A DNA stretch of 64,000 nt from Candidatus Zipacnadia bacterium (GTDB taxonomy: Bacteria > Armatimonadota > Zipacnadia > Zipacnadales > UBA5352). The number at the start of each line of letters is the position of its first letter. The stretch's first letter is position 1. Positions 1-10,317 of the stretch are shown in pieces. The notes beneath the pieces are model-generated. The model did not search any database. It had not been told where the DNA came from and was given only the letters and a program-made list of their open reading frames with translations. A program made the translations under genes and the position numbers. The DNA lies in assembly GCA_029820295.1 (NCBI GenBank), contig JALGVA010000002.1:1-64000 (forward strand). The letters run 5' to 3'.

Positions 1-1053
1 TAGTACATAAAGAACGTGGCATCCGCGGGGTCGAGGCGCACCTGCGGCACGTCCACGATGACCTGGATGCTCGTCCGCGAGCCTCCGCTGCGCAGATCAA
101 CCGCGAGCAGTCTGCGCGGATGCGCGTAGCCGTCGGGCACGCGCACGCGCACCGCGTACTGCAGCGTGTCACCGGCGGCGACATCGACCTCATGCGGCGG
201 CGGCAGCAGCAGCGGGTAGCGCACGTAGGCCTGCGAGTTCAGCGCCTGGTGGCCGTAGCCGATCTGCAGCAGTTCGGCGTCGATCGGCGGCGGCGTGGCG
301 GGCCCGGGGAGTCCTCCCTCGAACATCCTGACCTCTGCCCGCACGCCGGTCAGGTCGCGCAGGGGTCTCGAACTCCCCCGGCGGACACCAGCCCCTGATG
401 GGGGTGTGGCAGTCCCAGCGCGTGGGGGCGTAGCGGGCGGCGACGAAGTCGTTGGCCTTGCGCCCGAAGACCATGAAGCCGCGCTCGCGCTCGACCTCGG
501 TGGGCCGGGTCCGCTCGTTGACCGCGGGCGTCACGTCGCCGATGCGCACGCTGTCGTCCTCCCACATGCGCACGCCGTCCCAGTCGGCCTCCACGCCGTA
601 CGCCAGCAGGCCGACGCTCATGACCGTGTCGGTCTCGCGCGTGCGGAAGTCCAGCGCCAGCTCGACCCAGTCGCCGAGCACCGCCCAGCCCGTGGACTTG
701 CTCGCCAGCGTGTTCATGACCGCGTCGTAGGCGATCAGCGAGTAGTAGCTGGCCGTCGGGGCGCGCAGCCACGCGCGCAACCGGTAGCCGGTGCCGGGCT
801 TCACGGTCAGGCGCTGGTACGCGAGGGTATGGCTCGCGCCTTCGGGCTTGACCATGTGCAGCCAGCGCTCGCCGTCGGGCGCCTCGCCAGTCTGGATGGC
901 GCCGGCGCCCTCGGGCGTGAGCTTCCAGCCTCGCGGCAGCCCGTCATCGGTGATGGCCTCGAAGGAGCCGTTGGTGACCATCTCCGCGGGCTGAGCCCAC
1001 GAACCGAGGCAGCTCACAACGACGGCCATCGCGCACAGTATCACACGCATCAT
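1..1053 (-). pseudogene. Secreted CBM-like (NGSFE-type) protein, frameshifted and truncated by window edge
   Basis: Signal peptide MMRVILCAMAVVVSCLGSWA then MVTNGSFE... in one frame down to about nt 375 (GEFETPA); coding continues in another frame (LRDLTGVRAEVRMFEGGLPGPATPPPIDAELLQIGYGHQALNSQAYVRYPLLLPPPHEVDV...) to the window edge. Confidence 0.7.
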
Positions 1054-1074
1054 GCGCCCTCCCTCAGGCCGGCA

Positions 1075-2133
1075 TCACGTCTTGGTCGCCGCCGCGATCA
1101 GGTCCAGCTCGCGCGCGACGCGGACGCCGTCGGCGAAGTTCGGCGACGCTTCGCCGCCGGTCACGATGGCGTCGATGAAGGCGCCGAAGAGCGTGCGGCC
1201 GTCGCGGTAGCGCTCCGGGATCGCGCGCGTGGTGTAGCGCGACGCCGGGATCTGGTCATCGCGCGGGGCACGCTCGTACATCTCGATACTGTCGCTTGCG
1301 TCGCCGATGACGCGCACCGAGGCGTCCTGGCCGTCGATCTCCCAGCCGGTGTAGCCGGGCGAGAAGCGCGAGAACTGCAGGTCGGCGAGCACGCCGGCCT
1401 CGTAGCGCCCGGCGATGTTGATCGCGTCCCACCCGGTTACCTCGCCGCGCCCGGAGCCATCGACCAGCTCGCGCTCGTGGATGAAGATTGCGGCCAGAGC
1501 GGTCGCCTCCGCGAGATCGCCCGCGGCCGCGCCCATGGTGAAGTGGGCCAGGTCCAGCGCATGGGCGCCGAGGTCGCCGAGCACGCCGTAGCAGCCTCTG
1601 TCGGCCTGCAGCCGCCACTCGAGCCTGACCGCCGGGTCGGAGATGCGATGCACGCACATGCGGCAGCGGAAGTGGCGCAGCTCGCCGAGCGCGCCCTCGG
1701 CGACGAGATCGCTGACGTAGCGCGCGGCCGGGCTGTAACGCCGCTGCATGTGCACCGCATGCACCACGCCCGCGGCCTGCGCGGCGGCGAGCATCTCTCC
1801 AGCCTGCGCCGCGTTCATGGCCAGCGGCTTCTCGCACAGCACGTGCTTGCCCGCCGCGACCGCCTGCAGCACGAAGTCGTGGTGCAGGTGATCGGGCACC
1901 GGCAGACTGACTGCGTCGATGTCCTCGCGCGCGAGCAGCTCGGCGTAGTCATCGGTCAGCAGCGCCTCCGTGAGGCCATGCGTTTCGGCTGCGGTTGCGA
2001 GCCGCTCCTCGTCGATGTCGCACAGCGCCACCACCTCGGCGCGCGCGTCCGCCTGGTAGCCCTTGATGTGCGTGTTGCTGATGCGCCCGAGGCCCACGAC
2101 GCCCACCCGCACGGTCTGATCGCCCACGGTCAA
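1075..2133 (-). CDS. Gfo/Idh/MocA family oxidoreductase
   Basis: VRVGVVGLGRISNTHIKGY Rossmann motif and CEKPLAMN motif; 352 aa. Confidence 0.92.
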   Translation of the reverse strand: MTVGDQTVRVGVVGLGRISNTHIKGYQADARAEVVALCDIDEERLATAAETHGLTEALLTDDYAELLAREDIDAVSLPVPDHLHHDFVLQAVAAGKHVLCEKPLAMNAAQAGEMLAAAQAAGVVHAVHMQRRYSPAARYVSDLVAEGALGELRHFRCRMCVHRISDPAVRLEWRLQADRGCYGVLGDLGAHALDLAHFTMGAAAGDLAEATALAAIFIHERELVDGSGRGEVTGWDAINIAGRYEAGVLADLQFSRFSPGYTGWEIDGQDASVRVIGDASDSIEMYERAPRDDQIPASRYTTRAIPERYRDGRTLFGAFIDAIVTGGEASPNFADGVRVARELDLIAAATKT

Positions 2134-2253
2134 CGCCTCCCGCCTCTGCTGCGTTCACGGCACGCGTATGTTCACGCGCGCGGGGCGAAGACCTGCACGG
2201 ACCAACCGAGAGGCCACACCGCAACGCCGCGGCGGTCACGCCGGCCCCGTCGG

Positions 2254-2283
2254 TTGCGCCGCGTCCGCGCGTGCGTGTATACT
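2254..2283 (+). promoter_or_regulatory. Candidate sigma70-type promoter for the 2351 epimerase
   Basis: TTGCGC-N18-TATACT about 70 nt upstream of the ATG. Confidence 0.5.
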
Positions 2284-2350
2284 GCCGCTGCCGGTGCCGT
2301 GCACTTCCGGTCGCGCACAAGCGGGGTTCAACCTGGTGAGCGGAGCATCC

Positions 2351-3301
2351 ATGCGCAGCATCCTCGTCACGGGGGCGGCGGGCTTCATCGGGTCACACCT
2401 GTCCGAGGCGCTGGTCGCGCGCGGCGAGCGCGTCATCGGCATCGACAACTTCGACCCGTACTACGACCCGGCCATCAAGCGCCGCAATATCGCCGGGCTG
2501 CTCGCGGGCGATGGTTTCACGCTCATCGAGGGCGACATCTGCGACCCGCAGGCGCTGAACGCGGCCTTCGCGGCCGATGGCGTGGCGGGCGTGATCCACC
2601 TGGCGGCCAAGGCAGGCGTCAGGCCGTCCATGGAAGCGCCCGTGGCCTACGCCCGCACGAACGTTGAGGGCACCGCGGCGCTGCTCGAGGCCGCGCGCAT
2701 CCACGGCGTCGAGCGCTTCATCTTCGGCTCATCCTCCTCGGTCTATGGCGCCGCGAACGAGGTGCCCTTCAGCGAGGACCAGCGCATCGACCGGCCGATC
2801 TCGCCGTATGCGGCCACCAAGGTTGCGGGCGAGGCGCTGTGTCACACCTGGCACCACCTCTATGGAATCCCCATGGTGCTGCTGCGCTTCTTCACCGTCT
2901 ACGGTCCGCGCCAGCGCCCCGACCTGGCCATCAGCAAGTTCGTGCGCCTGCTCGAGGCAGGCGAGCCCATCCCGCAGTTCGGCGACGGCTCCAGTTCGCG
3001 CGACTACACCTACATCGCGGACATCGTGCGGGGCATCACCGCGGCGTACGACAGCGACCTGCGCTTCGAGATCATCAACCTGGGCAGCTCCGCCCCCGTG
3101 CGCCTGGATGAGATGATCGCCGCCGTGGGCGCGGCGGTTGGCGTCGAGCCGGCGGTGCGGGTGCTGGACGACCAGCCGGGCGATGTGCCGCGCACCTTCG
3201 CGAGCGTCGAGCATGCGCGTGAGCTGCTGGGCTGGGAGCCGCAGTGGTCGCTGGCCGATGGGCTGCGCGAATTCGTCGCCTGGTATCGCGCGCAGCGGTG
3301 A
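2351..3301 (+). CDS. NAD-dependent epimerase/dehydratase (UDP-glucuronate 4-epimerase-like)
   Basis: MRSILVTGAAGFIGSHLSEAL, DNFDPYYDPAIKRRNI, YAATKVAGE (YxxxK); internal ATG chosen over ORF start 2168. Confidence 0.92.
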   Translation: MRSILVTGAAGFIGSHLSEALVARGERVIGIDNFDPYYDPAIKRRNIAGLLAGDGFTLIEGDICDPQALNAAFAADGVAGVIHLAAKAGVRPSMEAPVAYARTNVEGTAALLEAARIHGVERFIFGSSSSVYGAANEVPFSEDQRIDRPISPYAATKVAGEALCHTWHHLYGIPMVLLRFFTVYGPRQRPDLAISKFVRLLEAGEPIPQFGDGSSSRDYTYIADIVRGITAAYDSDLRFEIINLGSSAPVRLDEMIAAVGAAVGVEPAVRVLDDQPGDVPRTFASVEHARELLGWEPQWSLADGLREFVAWYRAQR

Positions 3302-3430
3302 GCGCGACCGCGCAGCGGCGCTTGCGCGCGTTGCGTTCAGCGCCCCGGTATGTTAGACTTCGCCCGGAGCGACCCGCAGGGAGACCCAGGCCCCTCGCGG
3401 CCATCAGGCGAGGGCAGAGGTGGTCATACG

Positions 3431-4303
3431 ATGACCAGGCGGTGGACGCTGGCGCTGCTCGCGGCGCTGATCGTCGTGCCCGCGGCGGCGCAGGGAGTGA
3501 ACCCCGAAGGTGCATACGGCCAGGCGGAGGCGGACGCCGCCACGCTGTACCAGGACGTGCTGCTGCTCATCTCCATGCGCACGCTGGCCTTGACCGACGA
3601 GCAGCTCGACCGCCTGAGCGACCTCAACGCCGGCGTGCTGGCGCAGGTCACGGCGTTCGATGAGCTGCGCAGCCGACTCTGGGCCGACTACCACGACGAC
3701 TTCGAGGCGGTCATCAGCGCAACACTGAGCGGCGGGCGTGTGGACGGGCGCGCACAGCGCGCCCTGGACAACGCGCTCGGGCAGTTCAACGAGGCGCGCA
3801 GCGACCTGACGCAGGCGCGCGCCGACGCGGCGCGGCGCTTCGTGGCCGCCCTCAGCGAAGACCAGCAGGCGCTGGTGCAGAGCCCGGAGGACGCCGCCGC
3901 GCGCCGGGCGCTGGTGCAGCGTCTGGGGGGCTTCGAGAGCGTGGGCGAGTTCGTCGCCGCCGGGATCGACGCGCTCCGCGACCTGATGCCGGACGAGTAC
4001 CAGATGGTCGTCCAGAGTGAGGCGCAACGCATGGCCGCCGCCATGGTGGGCAGGGACTCCCCGGACCTGCCGGCCATGACCGCCGAGGTGCTGGCCATCC
4101 TGACCGAGGTCAGCACGTGGACACCGCCCCGGTACCAGGAGCAGCGCGAGAGTCTGCCGGCGCAGATCAACGCGCGGCTGGGGTTCGACACCGGCGCCCG
4201 GGCGCCGGTGAGCTGGGAGGACATGCTGCGGCTGGTGGGCAGTGAGCGCACCTCGGCGGCCATCGCGCTGGTGCGCGGCCCCGCGGAAGGTGAGGCGCAA
4301 TGA
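3431..4303 (+). CDS. Secreted hypothetical protein
   Basis: Signal peptide MTRRWTLALLAALIVVPAAAQG; overlaps the next gene by ATGA. Confidence 0.7.
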   Translation: MTRRWTLALLAALIVVPAAAQGVNPEGAYGQAEADAATLYQDVLLLISMRTLALTDEQLDRLSDLNAGVLAQVTAFDELRSRLWADYHDDFEAVISATLSGGRVDGRAQRALDNALGQFNEARSDLTQARADAARRFVAALSEDQQALVQSPEDAAARRALVQRLGGFESVGEFVAAGIDALRDLMPDEYQMVVQSEAQRMAAAMVGRDSPDLPAMTAEVLAILTEVSTWTPPRYQEQRESLPAQINARLGFDTGARAPVSWEDMLRLVGSERTSAAIALVRGPAEGEAQ

Positions 4304-5163
4304 CCGCTCCCCGAATCGCCATGCGAACGCTCACAGTGGCGCTGGCGGTGATGGCCGCCACGATCGTCGTCGCCGATGAGCTGACCGATGCCGTGGCACA
4401 GACCGACGCCCTGAGCCTGTTCACCCGCATCAGCCTCCAGCAGGACCAGGCGCGCGCCATGGTCGCGCCGCTGCAACGCATCCACAGCATCGTCCAGCAG
4501 GCCGCCGACGCGCAGAAGCAGCGCCTCGAGGCACTTGAGCCGACGCTGCGCCAGGCACGCGCGCTGCTGGCCGCCGGTGACGAGTTGCCGGCCGAGGTGC
4601 AGGCGGCTCTCGGCGAGTACCGCCAGCAGCGCGAGCAGGCGCAGCTCGCCCTCTACCGCGGCGTGGACCAGGAGATGCGCATGATCGCGGACCTGATGTA
4701 CCCTGAGCAGAACGCGCTGCTCGACTGGACCCCGCCCGCGGCGGTGCGCACCGAGGACAGCCTGCAGGAGCAGCTCCGGCTACGGCAGATCGCCGAGGCG
4801 CGCATCGAGGAGGCCGGGCGCATGCTCGAGCGCGTGAAGTACCTGGACGCCTTCAACTTCGTGACCGCGCGCACGCCCATCATCAACGACTACCTGGCCC
4901 GCTACTTCGACCCCAACGCGCCCAACTACCAGACCGCGTATCGCGTCTGCATCGACTACACCGACCGCGTGCGCCTGCTCAGCGAGGACGAGTGGCAGGC
5001 CAACGGCTGGGACATCGCCGCGCAGCTCATCGACCGGCTCGGCCTTATGCCCACACTCGAGACTTCGCCCGCGCCGGGCACCATCACCTGGCCTACGCTC
5101 TACCGCGTGTTCACCAACCCGCAGACGCTGCAGGTCGTCCAGCGGCTTGCGCAGGCGCAGTAG
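4300..5163 (+). CDS. Secreted hypothetical protein, translationally coupled to preceding gene
   Basis: ATGA overlap; signal peptide MTAPRIAMRTLTVALAVMAATIVVA. Confidence 0.7.
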   Translation: MTAPRIAMRTLTVALAVMAATIVVADELTDAVAQTDALSLFTRISLQQDQARAMVAPLQRIHSIVQQAADAQKQRLEALEPTLRQARALLAAGDELPAEVQAALGEYRQQREQAQLALYRGVDQEMRMIADLMYPEQNALLDWTPPAAVRTEDSLQEQLRLRQIAEARIEEAGRMLERVKYLDAFNFVTARTPIINDYLARYFDPNAPNYQTAYRVCIDYTDRVRLLSEDEWQANGWDIAAQLIDRLGLMPTLETSPAPGTITWPTLYRVFTNPQTLQVVQRLAQAQ

Positions 5164-5250
5164 CCATCTCGATCGACCATTCGGCGTGAAGCCCGATCGC
5201 CCGCAACGTGCTTGCGGGCCCTCAGTCATACGCCCTGGGAGCTGGTCACG

Positions 5251-5832
5251 ATGGAGACAGTCGGCCCGGCCTCGGACGTGGCGGCGCTGCGCGCGCGCCT
5301 GCGCGATCTGCTTGTCGAGCGTGCCATCCGCTACGGCGAGTTCACTCTCGCCTCCGGGCAGACCAGCCACTACTACGTGGACAAGACCCAGATCACGCTC
5401 ATGGGTGAGGGGCTCTACTGCCTCGCGCGCGTGGTCCTCGATCAGCTCGAGGGCATGAACGTGCATGCGGTCGGCGGCATGACCATCGGCGCCGACCCCA
5501 TCGCCGGCGCGGTCGCCGCGCTCAGCGTCTGCCACGGTCAGCCGCTGGATGCCTTCATCGTGCGCAAGGAGCGCAAGGATCGCGGCACCGCCCAGCGTGT
5601 GGAGGGCCCGGTCAAGCGCGGCGCGCGCGTGGTCGTGCTCGAGGATGTCATCACCACCGGCGGCTCGGCGCTCGGCGCGATCGAGGCGGTCGAGCAGGAG
5701 CTTGACGCCGAGGTCGTGCAGGTGCTGGTGATGGTCGATCGCCTGCAGGGGGGACGCGAGGCCGTCGCTGAGGCCGGCTACGAGTTCACCGCGCTGTTCA
5801 CCGTTGAGGACCTGGGCGTGCAGGTCGAGTAG
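5251..5832 (+). CDS. pyrE: Orotate phosphoribosyltransferase
   Basis: GEFTLASGQTSHYYVDK; PRPP-binding motif VVVLEDVITTGGSALGAI. Confidence 0.93.
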   Translation: METVGPASDVAALRARLRDLLVERAIRYGEFTLASGQTSHYYVDKTQITLMGEGLYCLARVVLDQLEGMNVHAVGGMTIGADPIAGAVAALSVCHGQPLDAFIVRKERKDRGTAQRVEGPVKRGARVVVLEDVITTGGSALGAIEAVEQELDAEVVQVLVMVDRLQGGREAVAEAGYEFTALFTVEDLGVQVE

Positions 5833-5894
5833 GCCCGCTTCGCCTGACACTGTCCCGCCGTCACGCCACCAGAATGCTGCAGGGAGTGTCCACC

Positions 5895-8800
5895 ATGCGT
5901 GTCTGCCTCATGGCGCTGACCGTTCTCGCCATCGCCGGCAGCGCCTGTGCCCAGCCGCTACTTACTGCCTACCGTGCGCCCGCGCCCCCTCAGATCGACG
6001 GCGACCTGGGCGACGCTTGCTGGCAGAGCGCCTGCACCACCTCTCCCTTCATCCTGGCCACCGACGCCGCCCTGCCCGAGGAGCAGACCGTCGTGCGCGT
6101 GTGCTTCGACGATGAACGGCTCTACCTGGGCGTCGAGGCCATGGAGGGGGCGCTCGAGCCCGCCCTCAACATGCTCGAGACGGTGCGCGCCGAGCAAACC
6201 ATGCGCGACTCCAACGTCTTCAGCGACGATTGCGTCGAGATCTTCCTCGAGACCCCCGAGGGTGAGTACTACCATCTGGCGGTCAACTCCATCGGCACCC
6301 TCTACGACGCGCGCGACCAGGGAGATCCGTGGGACGGCGACTGCGTCGTCGCCGCGCGCCGCGGCACGCACAGCTACGCCGTCGAGCTGTCGGTGAGCTT
6401 CGCGAGTCTGGGCGCGGCGCCGGCCGGTGAGTGGCGCGCCAACTTCTGCCGCGAGCGCACCGCGGTGACTGAGCAGTCCACGTGGTCGGGCCTGCAGGGC
6501 GCCTTCCATCAACCCACGGCCTTCGGCGAGCTGCGCTTCGCCGAGGCCGGCCCGGCGATCACCCGCGCGGGTATCGGCATCGGGCCTGACCGGCTGCTGC
6601 TGCGCGCCGTGGTGGGCGGGGCCGCCGATGACGCCACCGAGCTGCGCGGCGTGCTCGCGTCGGGCGACCAGACCACCGCCGCCTCCGCGCAGGGCCCCGG
6701 CGAGCACACGCTGGAGCTGACCTTCCCGCAGGCCGTGCAGGAGACCGGACGGGTCGAAGCCAGCTTCGAGCTGGCCCAGGGGGACGCGATCGTGCAGCGC
6801 TCGCCGACCATCCCGATGACCCTCGCCACGGGCGTCGCCCGCCTGAGCATTGAGGCGGCCGACGCGCAAGTTGAGGTCTTCGTCGGCGGCGACCCGGTGG
6901 CGCTCACCGACGGCACCGCCGACCTGTCACTCGAGCCGGGCCTGAACGTCATCGCCATCCGCGCCGCAGCCGACGGTGACGCCCCCGCGCTGCGCCCGGA
7001 GATCAGCTCGGGCGGGCGCGCGCTCCCCGTTGCGTGGCTCCAGCGCGCCGACGCGCCCGCCGACGGCTGGTTGACCGCGATCGAGCCTGAGGGCTGGGAG
7101 ACGGTCGCCGGCGATGCCGTGGCGTGGCCCGCCGATGCGCGTGAGCAGTTCCTGGCCTGCGGCATCTACGTCGGCCAGCGCGGCCCGCAGATCTTCCCCA
7201 AGCTGACGACCTTCTATGCGCCGCGCGGCAGCAGCCAGCTCTTGCGCTTCTATGTGCACATCGCGCCGGAGGTGCCCGCCGACGGCTACCGTATGATTGT
7301 CGAGGCGCCGGCGGCCCTGCCCTACCGCTCCCTCGAGCCCATCAGCGGCATGCCACCGGCCGTCGACTCGGCCCCGGGGGTGGCCGCCGAGGGGACGCCG
7401 ATGACGCGCCACACCCTGACCTACGACACCATGCCCGGCTCGGGGATGGAACTGTCGATCCGCTGGGGCGATGCCCACGAGGCCAGCCTGGGCTACCAGC
7501 CCGCCCTGACCGCCGGCGGCACGCACGGCTGGCGGCGCCTCTCCCGCACCGTCGTCGCGCCCGAGGGCGCGGCGAACGCGCATCCGCTGATCATCAAATG
7601 GCAGAACCGGGGCATCACTGGCACCTTCTGGGTGGACAACGTGGTCTTCCGCGAAGCGGACAGTGACGAGAACCTGCTGAAGATGGGCACCTTCGACGAG
7701 CCGGGCTGGCCCGAGAACGCCGGCCGGCTGGCCCAGGAGGGCCCGGACGGCTCACGCTGCTGCAAGATCGTGTCCACGCCCGCCAACGCCGACGGCCAGC
7801 AGGCGCTGTGGGTGGACCCCGAGGTCTCCGTGCCGGTGGTGCCGGGGCACGAATACGTGGTCGAGATGGACGTGCGGTGCGACCGGCTCGGCTCGCCCAC
7901 CTCCCGGCCGCTGTGCGGTCTGCTGCTGGAGGCCCCGCAGGACCTGCCCGAGGGCGATCTGCCGCTGTTCACCTGGTTCCAGACGCTCGATGGCGTCATC
8001 ACTGAGCTGCCGCACCCGTCCACGGTAACGGTGCTGCCGCCGCTCAAAGACGTGCGCCCCGAGCGTGCGCGTATCACCCCGTGCTACTACTCGTCGATCT
8101 TCAGCGACCCCGAGGTGGCGCGCGCCTACGCCGACAACTGCTGGGCCTCGGGCATCACCTGGACCTACGGCAAGTTCGGCAACAACGTCGTCGAGCACCT
8201 CGCGCCGCGCGGCCACGAGGTCATCCTGAGCATCGGCTGGGGTGGCTGGAACCCGATCGGGGAGGAAATGCATGAGTTCAGTAAGGCGCACCCCGAGTTC
8301 TGGGCCCGCAACTTCGAGGGCCAGGCCGACGAGAGCCACTTCTGCCCGACCTGGTTCCTCTCCGACGATGCCGCGCCGGTGCGCGACATGTTCGAGCGCT
8401 GGCTGCTCGACGCGGTCAACTCCGCGCCCTACGCCGGCGCCGACTGGGACCTCGAGCAGCCGGTGGTCGATCCGCCCACCTTCTGCACCTGCGACCGCTG
8501 CCTGGCCGCCTTCCGCGAGTTCGCCGGCCTCGCCCCCCAGACCGAGCTGACCCCCGAACTGCTGCTGGGCGAGTATCGCGCGCGCTGGGTAGACTTCCGC
8601 TGCACCCAGAACGCGACCATGGCCGGGCTCATCAAGGTAATGTTGGAGAAGGCGGCGCGGCCGATCGAGTTCTCGATCTACTCGGGCTTCCAGTCGCTGC
8701 GCACCAAGGAGCACTACGGCGTGGACTGGGCCAAGCTCGCACCGCACATCGACATGGGCATCGCGGGCTACGGCGGCACGGCCGAGACCGTGGCGGCGAC

Positions 8801-9239
8801 CGTCGAGGCCCTGGGCGACACGCCGCTGATGGGCGGCGAGATGTGGTACCTCTCGCACAACAACGACGCACGCCCGGCGCCGCGCATGGAGACCTGGCGC
8901 AACCGGCTGCTGCGCAAGTTCGTGGAGAGCGGCTGCGTCGGCGTGCTCATCTGGTGGCTGCCGCCCATGGACGGCGGGGCGTTCTACGCGACCTCAGAGG
9001 CGGCGGCGCTCATCGCCGAATACGAGGACTGGCTGGTGCACGAGCGGCGCTGCGACGAGCGCGTGACCGTCGATGGGCTGGACGCGCGCGACTGGGCGGC
9101 CTTCGAGCGCGACGGCCGGGTGCTGGTGTTGCTGATGAGCTTCGAAGACGAGGCCATCGAGCTGACCGTGACTGTGGACGGCGAGGCGCGTCCGGTCACC
9201 GTGGAGCCCTACGGCACCGAAGTGCTGGTGGTCGAGTAG
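5895..9239 (+). CDS. Large secreted protein with N-terminal CBM9/DOMON-like domain and C-terminal TIM-barrel glycosidase-like region
   Basis: MRVCLMALTVLAIAGSACAQP signal; APAPPQIDGDLGDACWQSA...VRVCFDDERLYLGVEA typical of CBM9-like domains; DWDLEQP...FCTCDRCLAAFREF. Confidence 0.75.
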   Translation: MRVCLMALTVLAIAGSACAQPLLTAYRAPAPPQIDGDLGDACWQSACTTSPFILATDAALPEEQTVVRVCFDDERLYLGVEAMEGALEPALNMLETVRAEQTMRDSNVFSDDCVEIFLETPEGEYYHLAVNSIGTLYDARDQGDPWDGDCVVAARRGTHSYAVELSVSFASLGAAPAGEWRANFCRERTAVTEQSTWSGLQGAFHQPTAFGELRFAEAGPAITRAGIGIGPDRLLLRAVVGGAADDATELRGVLASGDQTTAASAQGPGEHTLELTFPQAVQETGRVEASFELAQGDAIVQRSPTIPMTLATGVARLSIEAADAQVEVFVGGDPVALTDGTADLSLEPGLNVIAIRAAADGDAPALRPEISSGGRALPVAWLQRADAPADGWLTAIEPEGWETVAGDAVAWPADAREQFLACGIYVGQRGPQIFPKLTTFYAPRGSSQLLRFYVHIAPEVPADGYRMIVEAPAALPYRSLEPISGMPPAVDSAPGVAAEGTPMTRHTLTYDTMPGSGMELSIRWGDAHEASLGYQPALTAGGTHGWRRLSRTVVAPEGAANAHPLIIKWQNRGITGTFWVDNVVFREADSDENLLKMGTFDEPGWPENAGRLAQEGPDGSRCCKIVSTPANADGQQALWVDPEVSVPVVPGHEYVVEMDVRCDRLGSPTSRPLCGLLLEAPQDLPEGDLPLFTWFQTLDGVITELPHPSTVTVLPPLKDVRPERARITPCYYSSIFSDPEVARAYADNCWASGITWTYGKFGNNVVEHLAPRGHEVILSIGWGGWNPIGEEMHEFSKAHPEFWARNFEGQADESHFCPTWFLSDDAAPVRDMFERWLLDAVNSAPYAGADWDLEQPVVDPPTFCTCDRCLAAFREFAGLAPQTELTPELLLGEYRARWVDFRCTQNATMAGLIKVMLEKAARPIEFSIYSGFQSLRTKEHYGVDWAKLAPHIDMGIAGYGGTAETVAATVEALGDTPLMGGEMWYLSHNNDARPAPRMETWRNRLLRKFVESGCVGVLIWWLPPMDGGAFYATSEAAALIAEYEDWLVHERRCDERVTVDGLDARDWAAFERDGRVLVLLMSFEDEAIELTVTVDGEARPVTVEPYGTEVLVVE

Positions 9240-9267
9240 CCGGGCGACGGCGAAGGCAACGGCCTGC

Positions 9268-9302
9268 GGGGGAGGGCTTCGTGGAAGAAGCCGCCCTCCC
9301 CC
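9268..9302. terminator. Candidate bidirectional terminator between convergent genes
   Basis: GGGGGAGGGC ... GCCCTCCCCC perfect 10-bp stem; inner TTC/GAA can also pair. Confidence 0.6.
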
Positions 9303-9465
9303 GCGCCCCCTCCCACGAAGAACTTCCGTCTGCGCGCCGAGACTTGAGAGATCGGCCGACGTCTCTTCACGCGCGCGACGGCTCGCGCGCAACCGTGACG
9401 CCGAGGCGCGCCATCGGCGGTCCGCCGGTACGGGGCGACAGCGGCTGCGGCCAATTGCGCGGCGC

Positions 9466-10317
9466 TCACTCGGGGAGCCGCAGGTCGCAGAGATAGACGG
9501 TCGCCGTCTCGTCCCGTCCGGCGATGAAGGCCAGCTTCGTGCCGTCGGGCGAGATGACGGGACTGCGCACGCCGGTAATGCCGAGTTCCGGCCAGGTGAT
9601 CTGTCGGCTGCTCAGGCGCATGAAGCCCACGCGCGCGTCCTCCTCGGTCCAGCCGGCGGCGAAGACGATCCACTCCGCGCGCGGGCCCCACGCCGGGTCG
9701 GCGTGGCGCAGCACGTCGGTGAGCCGCGTCTCCACGACTTCCTCCCAGCGCCGCGCGGTCATCAGCCAGACCTGGTCGTTCTTGATGATGAGCATGCGCG
9801 CTCCGTCAGGGGAGTAGACGGGGCTCCGCTCGTCGCGGTAGGCGAGCCGCTGGGGCTTGGCCTGCCCGGGGCGCAGGAGGAAGATGCCGGTGCGGTTGTT
9901 GGCGGTGTAGGTGCAGGCGATAGTGCGGCCGTCGGCGGCGATCGACGGCTCGGTCAGGTCCTGGCCTTCATGCAGGCGCCGCGCCGCGGCGTCGCTGGCG
10001 AGGTCACGCAGCCAGATGCCCTCCTCGCCCGGCTCGGTGCCGATCCACACCAGCACGCTGCCGCGCACATCCGGCTGGCGGCCGAGGGCCAGCACCTCGG
10101 GCTCACCGCCGACCAGCGGCAGGCGCACAATCTCGCGGACGAAGGCGGTGGCGTTCAGGCGGCCCACTATCAGCCCCGGGCCACCGGGAGCGTCGGCGCC
10201 GAGGAAGCGGCATGACTCGTAGCCACCGTCGTCCGCCAGCACCTGCGGCACGCCGACCTGCGGCTCGTCCGAGCCCCACGCCAGCGCGGCACCCAGCAGC
10301 ATTGCGGCCGCGGTCAT
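9466..10317 (-). CDS. Secreted TolB/WD40-like beta-propeller protein
   Basis: MTAAAMLLGAALAWG signal; repeated SPDG motifs (SPVYSPDGARMLI, SPVISPDGTKLAFIAG). Confidence 0.8.
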   Translation of the reverse strand: MTAAAMLLGAALAWGSDEPQVGVPQVLADDGGYESCRFLGADAPGGPGLIVGRLNATAFVREIVRLPLVGGEPEVLALGRQPDVRGSVLVWIGTEPGEEGIWLRDLASDAAARRLHEGQDLTEPSIAADGRTIACTYTANNRTGIFLLRPGQAKPQRLAYRDERSPVYSPDGARMLIIKNDQVWLMTARRWEEVVETRLTDVLRHADPAWGPRAEWIVFAAGWTEEDARVGFMRLSSRQITWPELGITGVRSPVISPDGTKLAFIAGRDETATVYLCDLRLPE

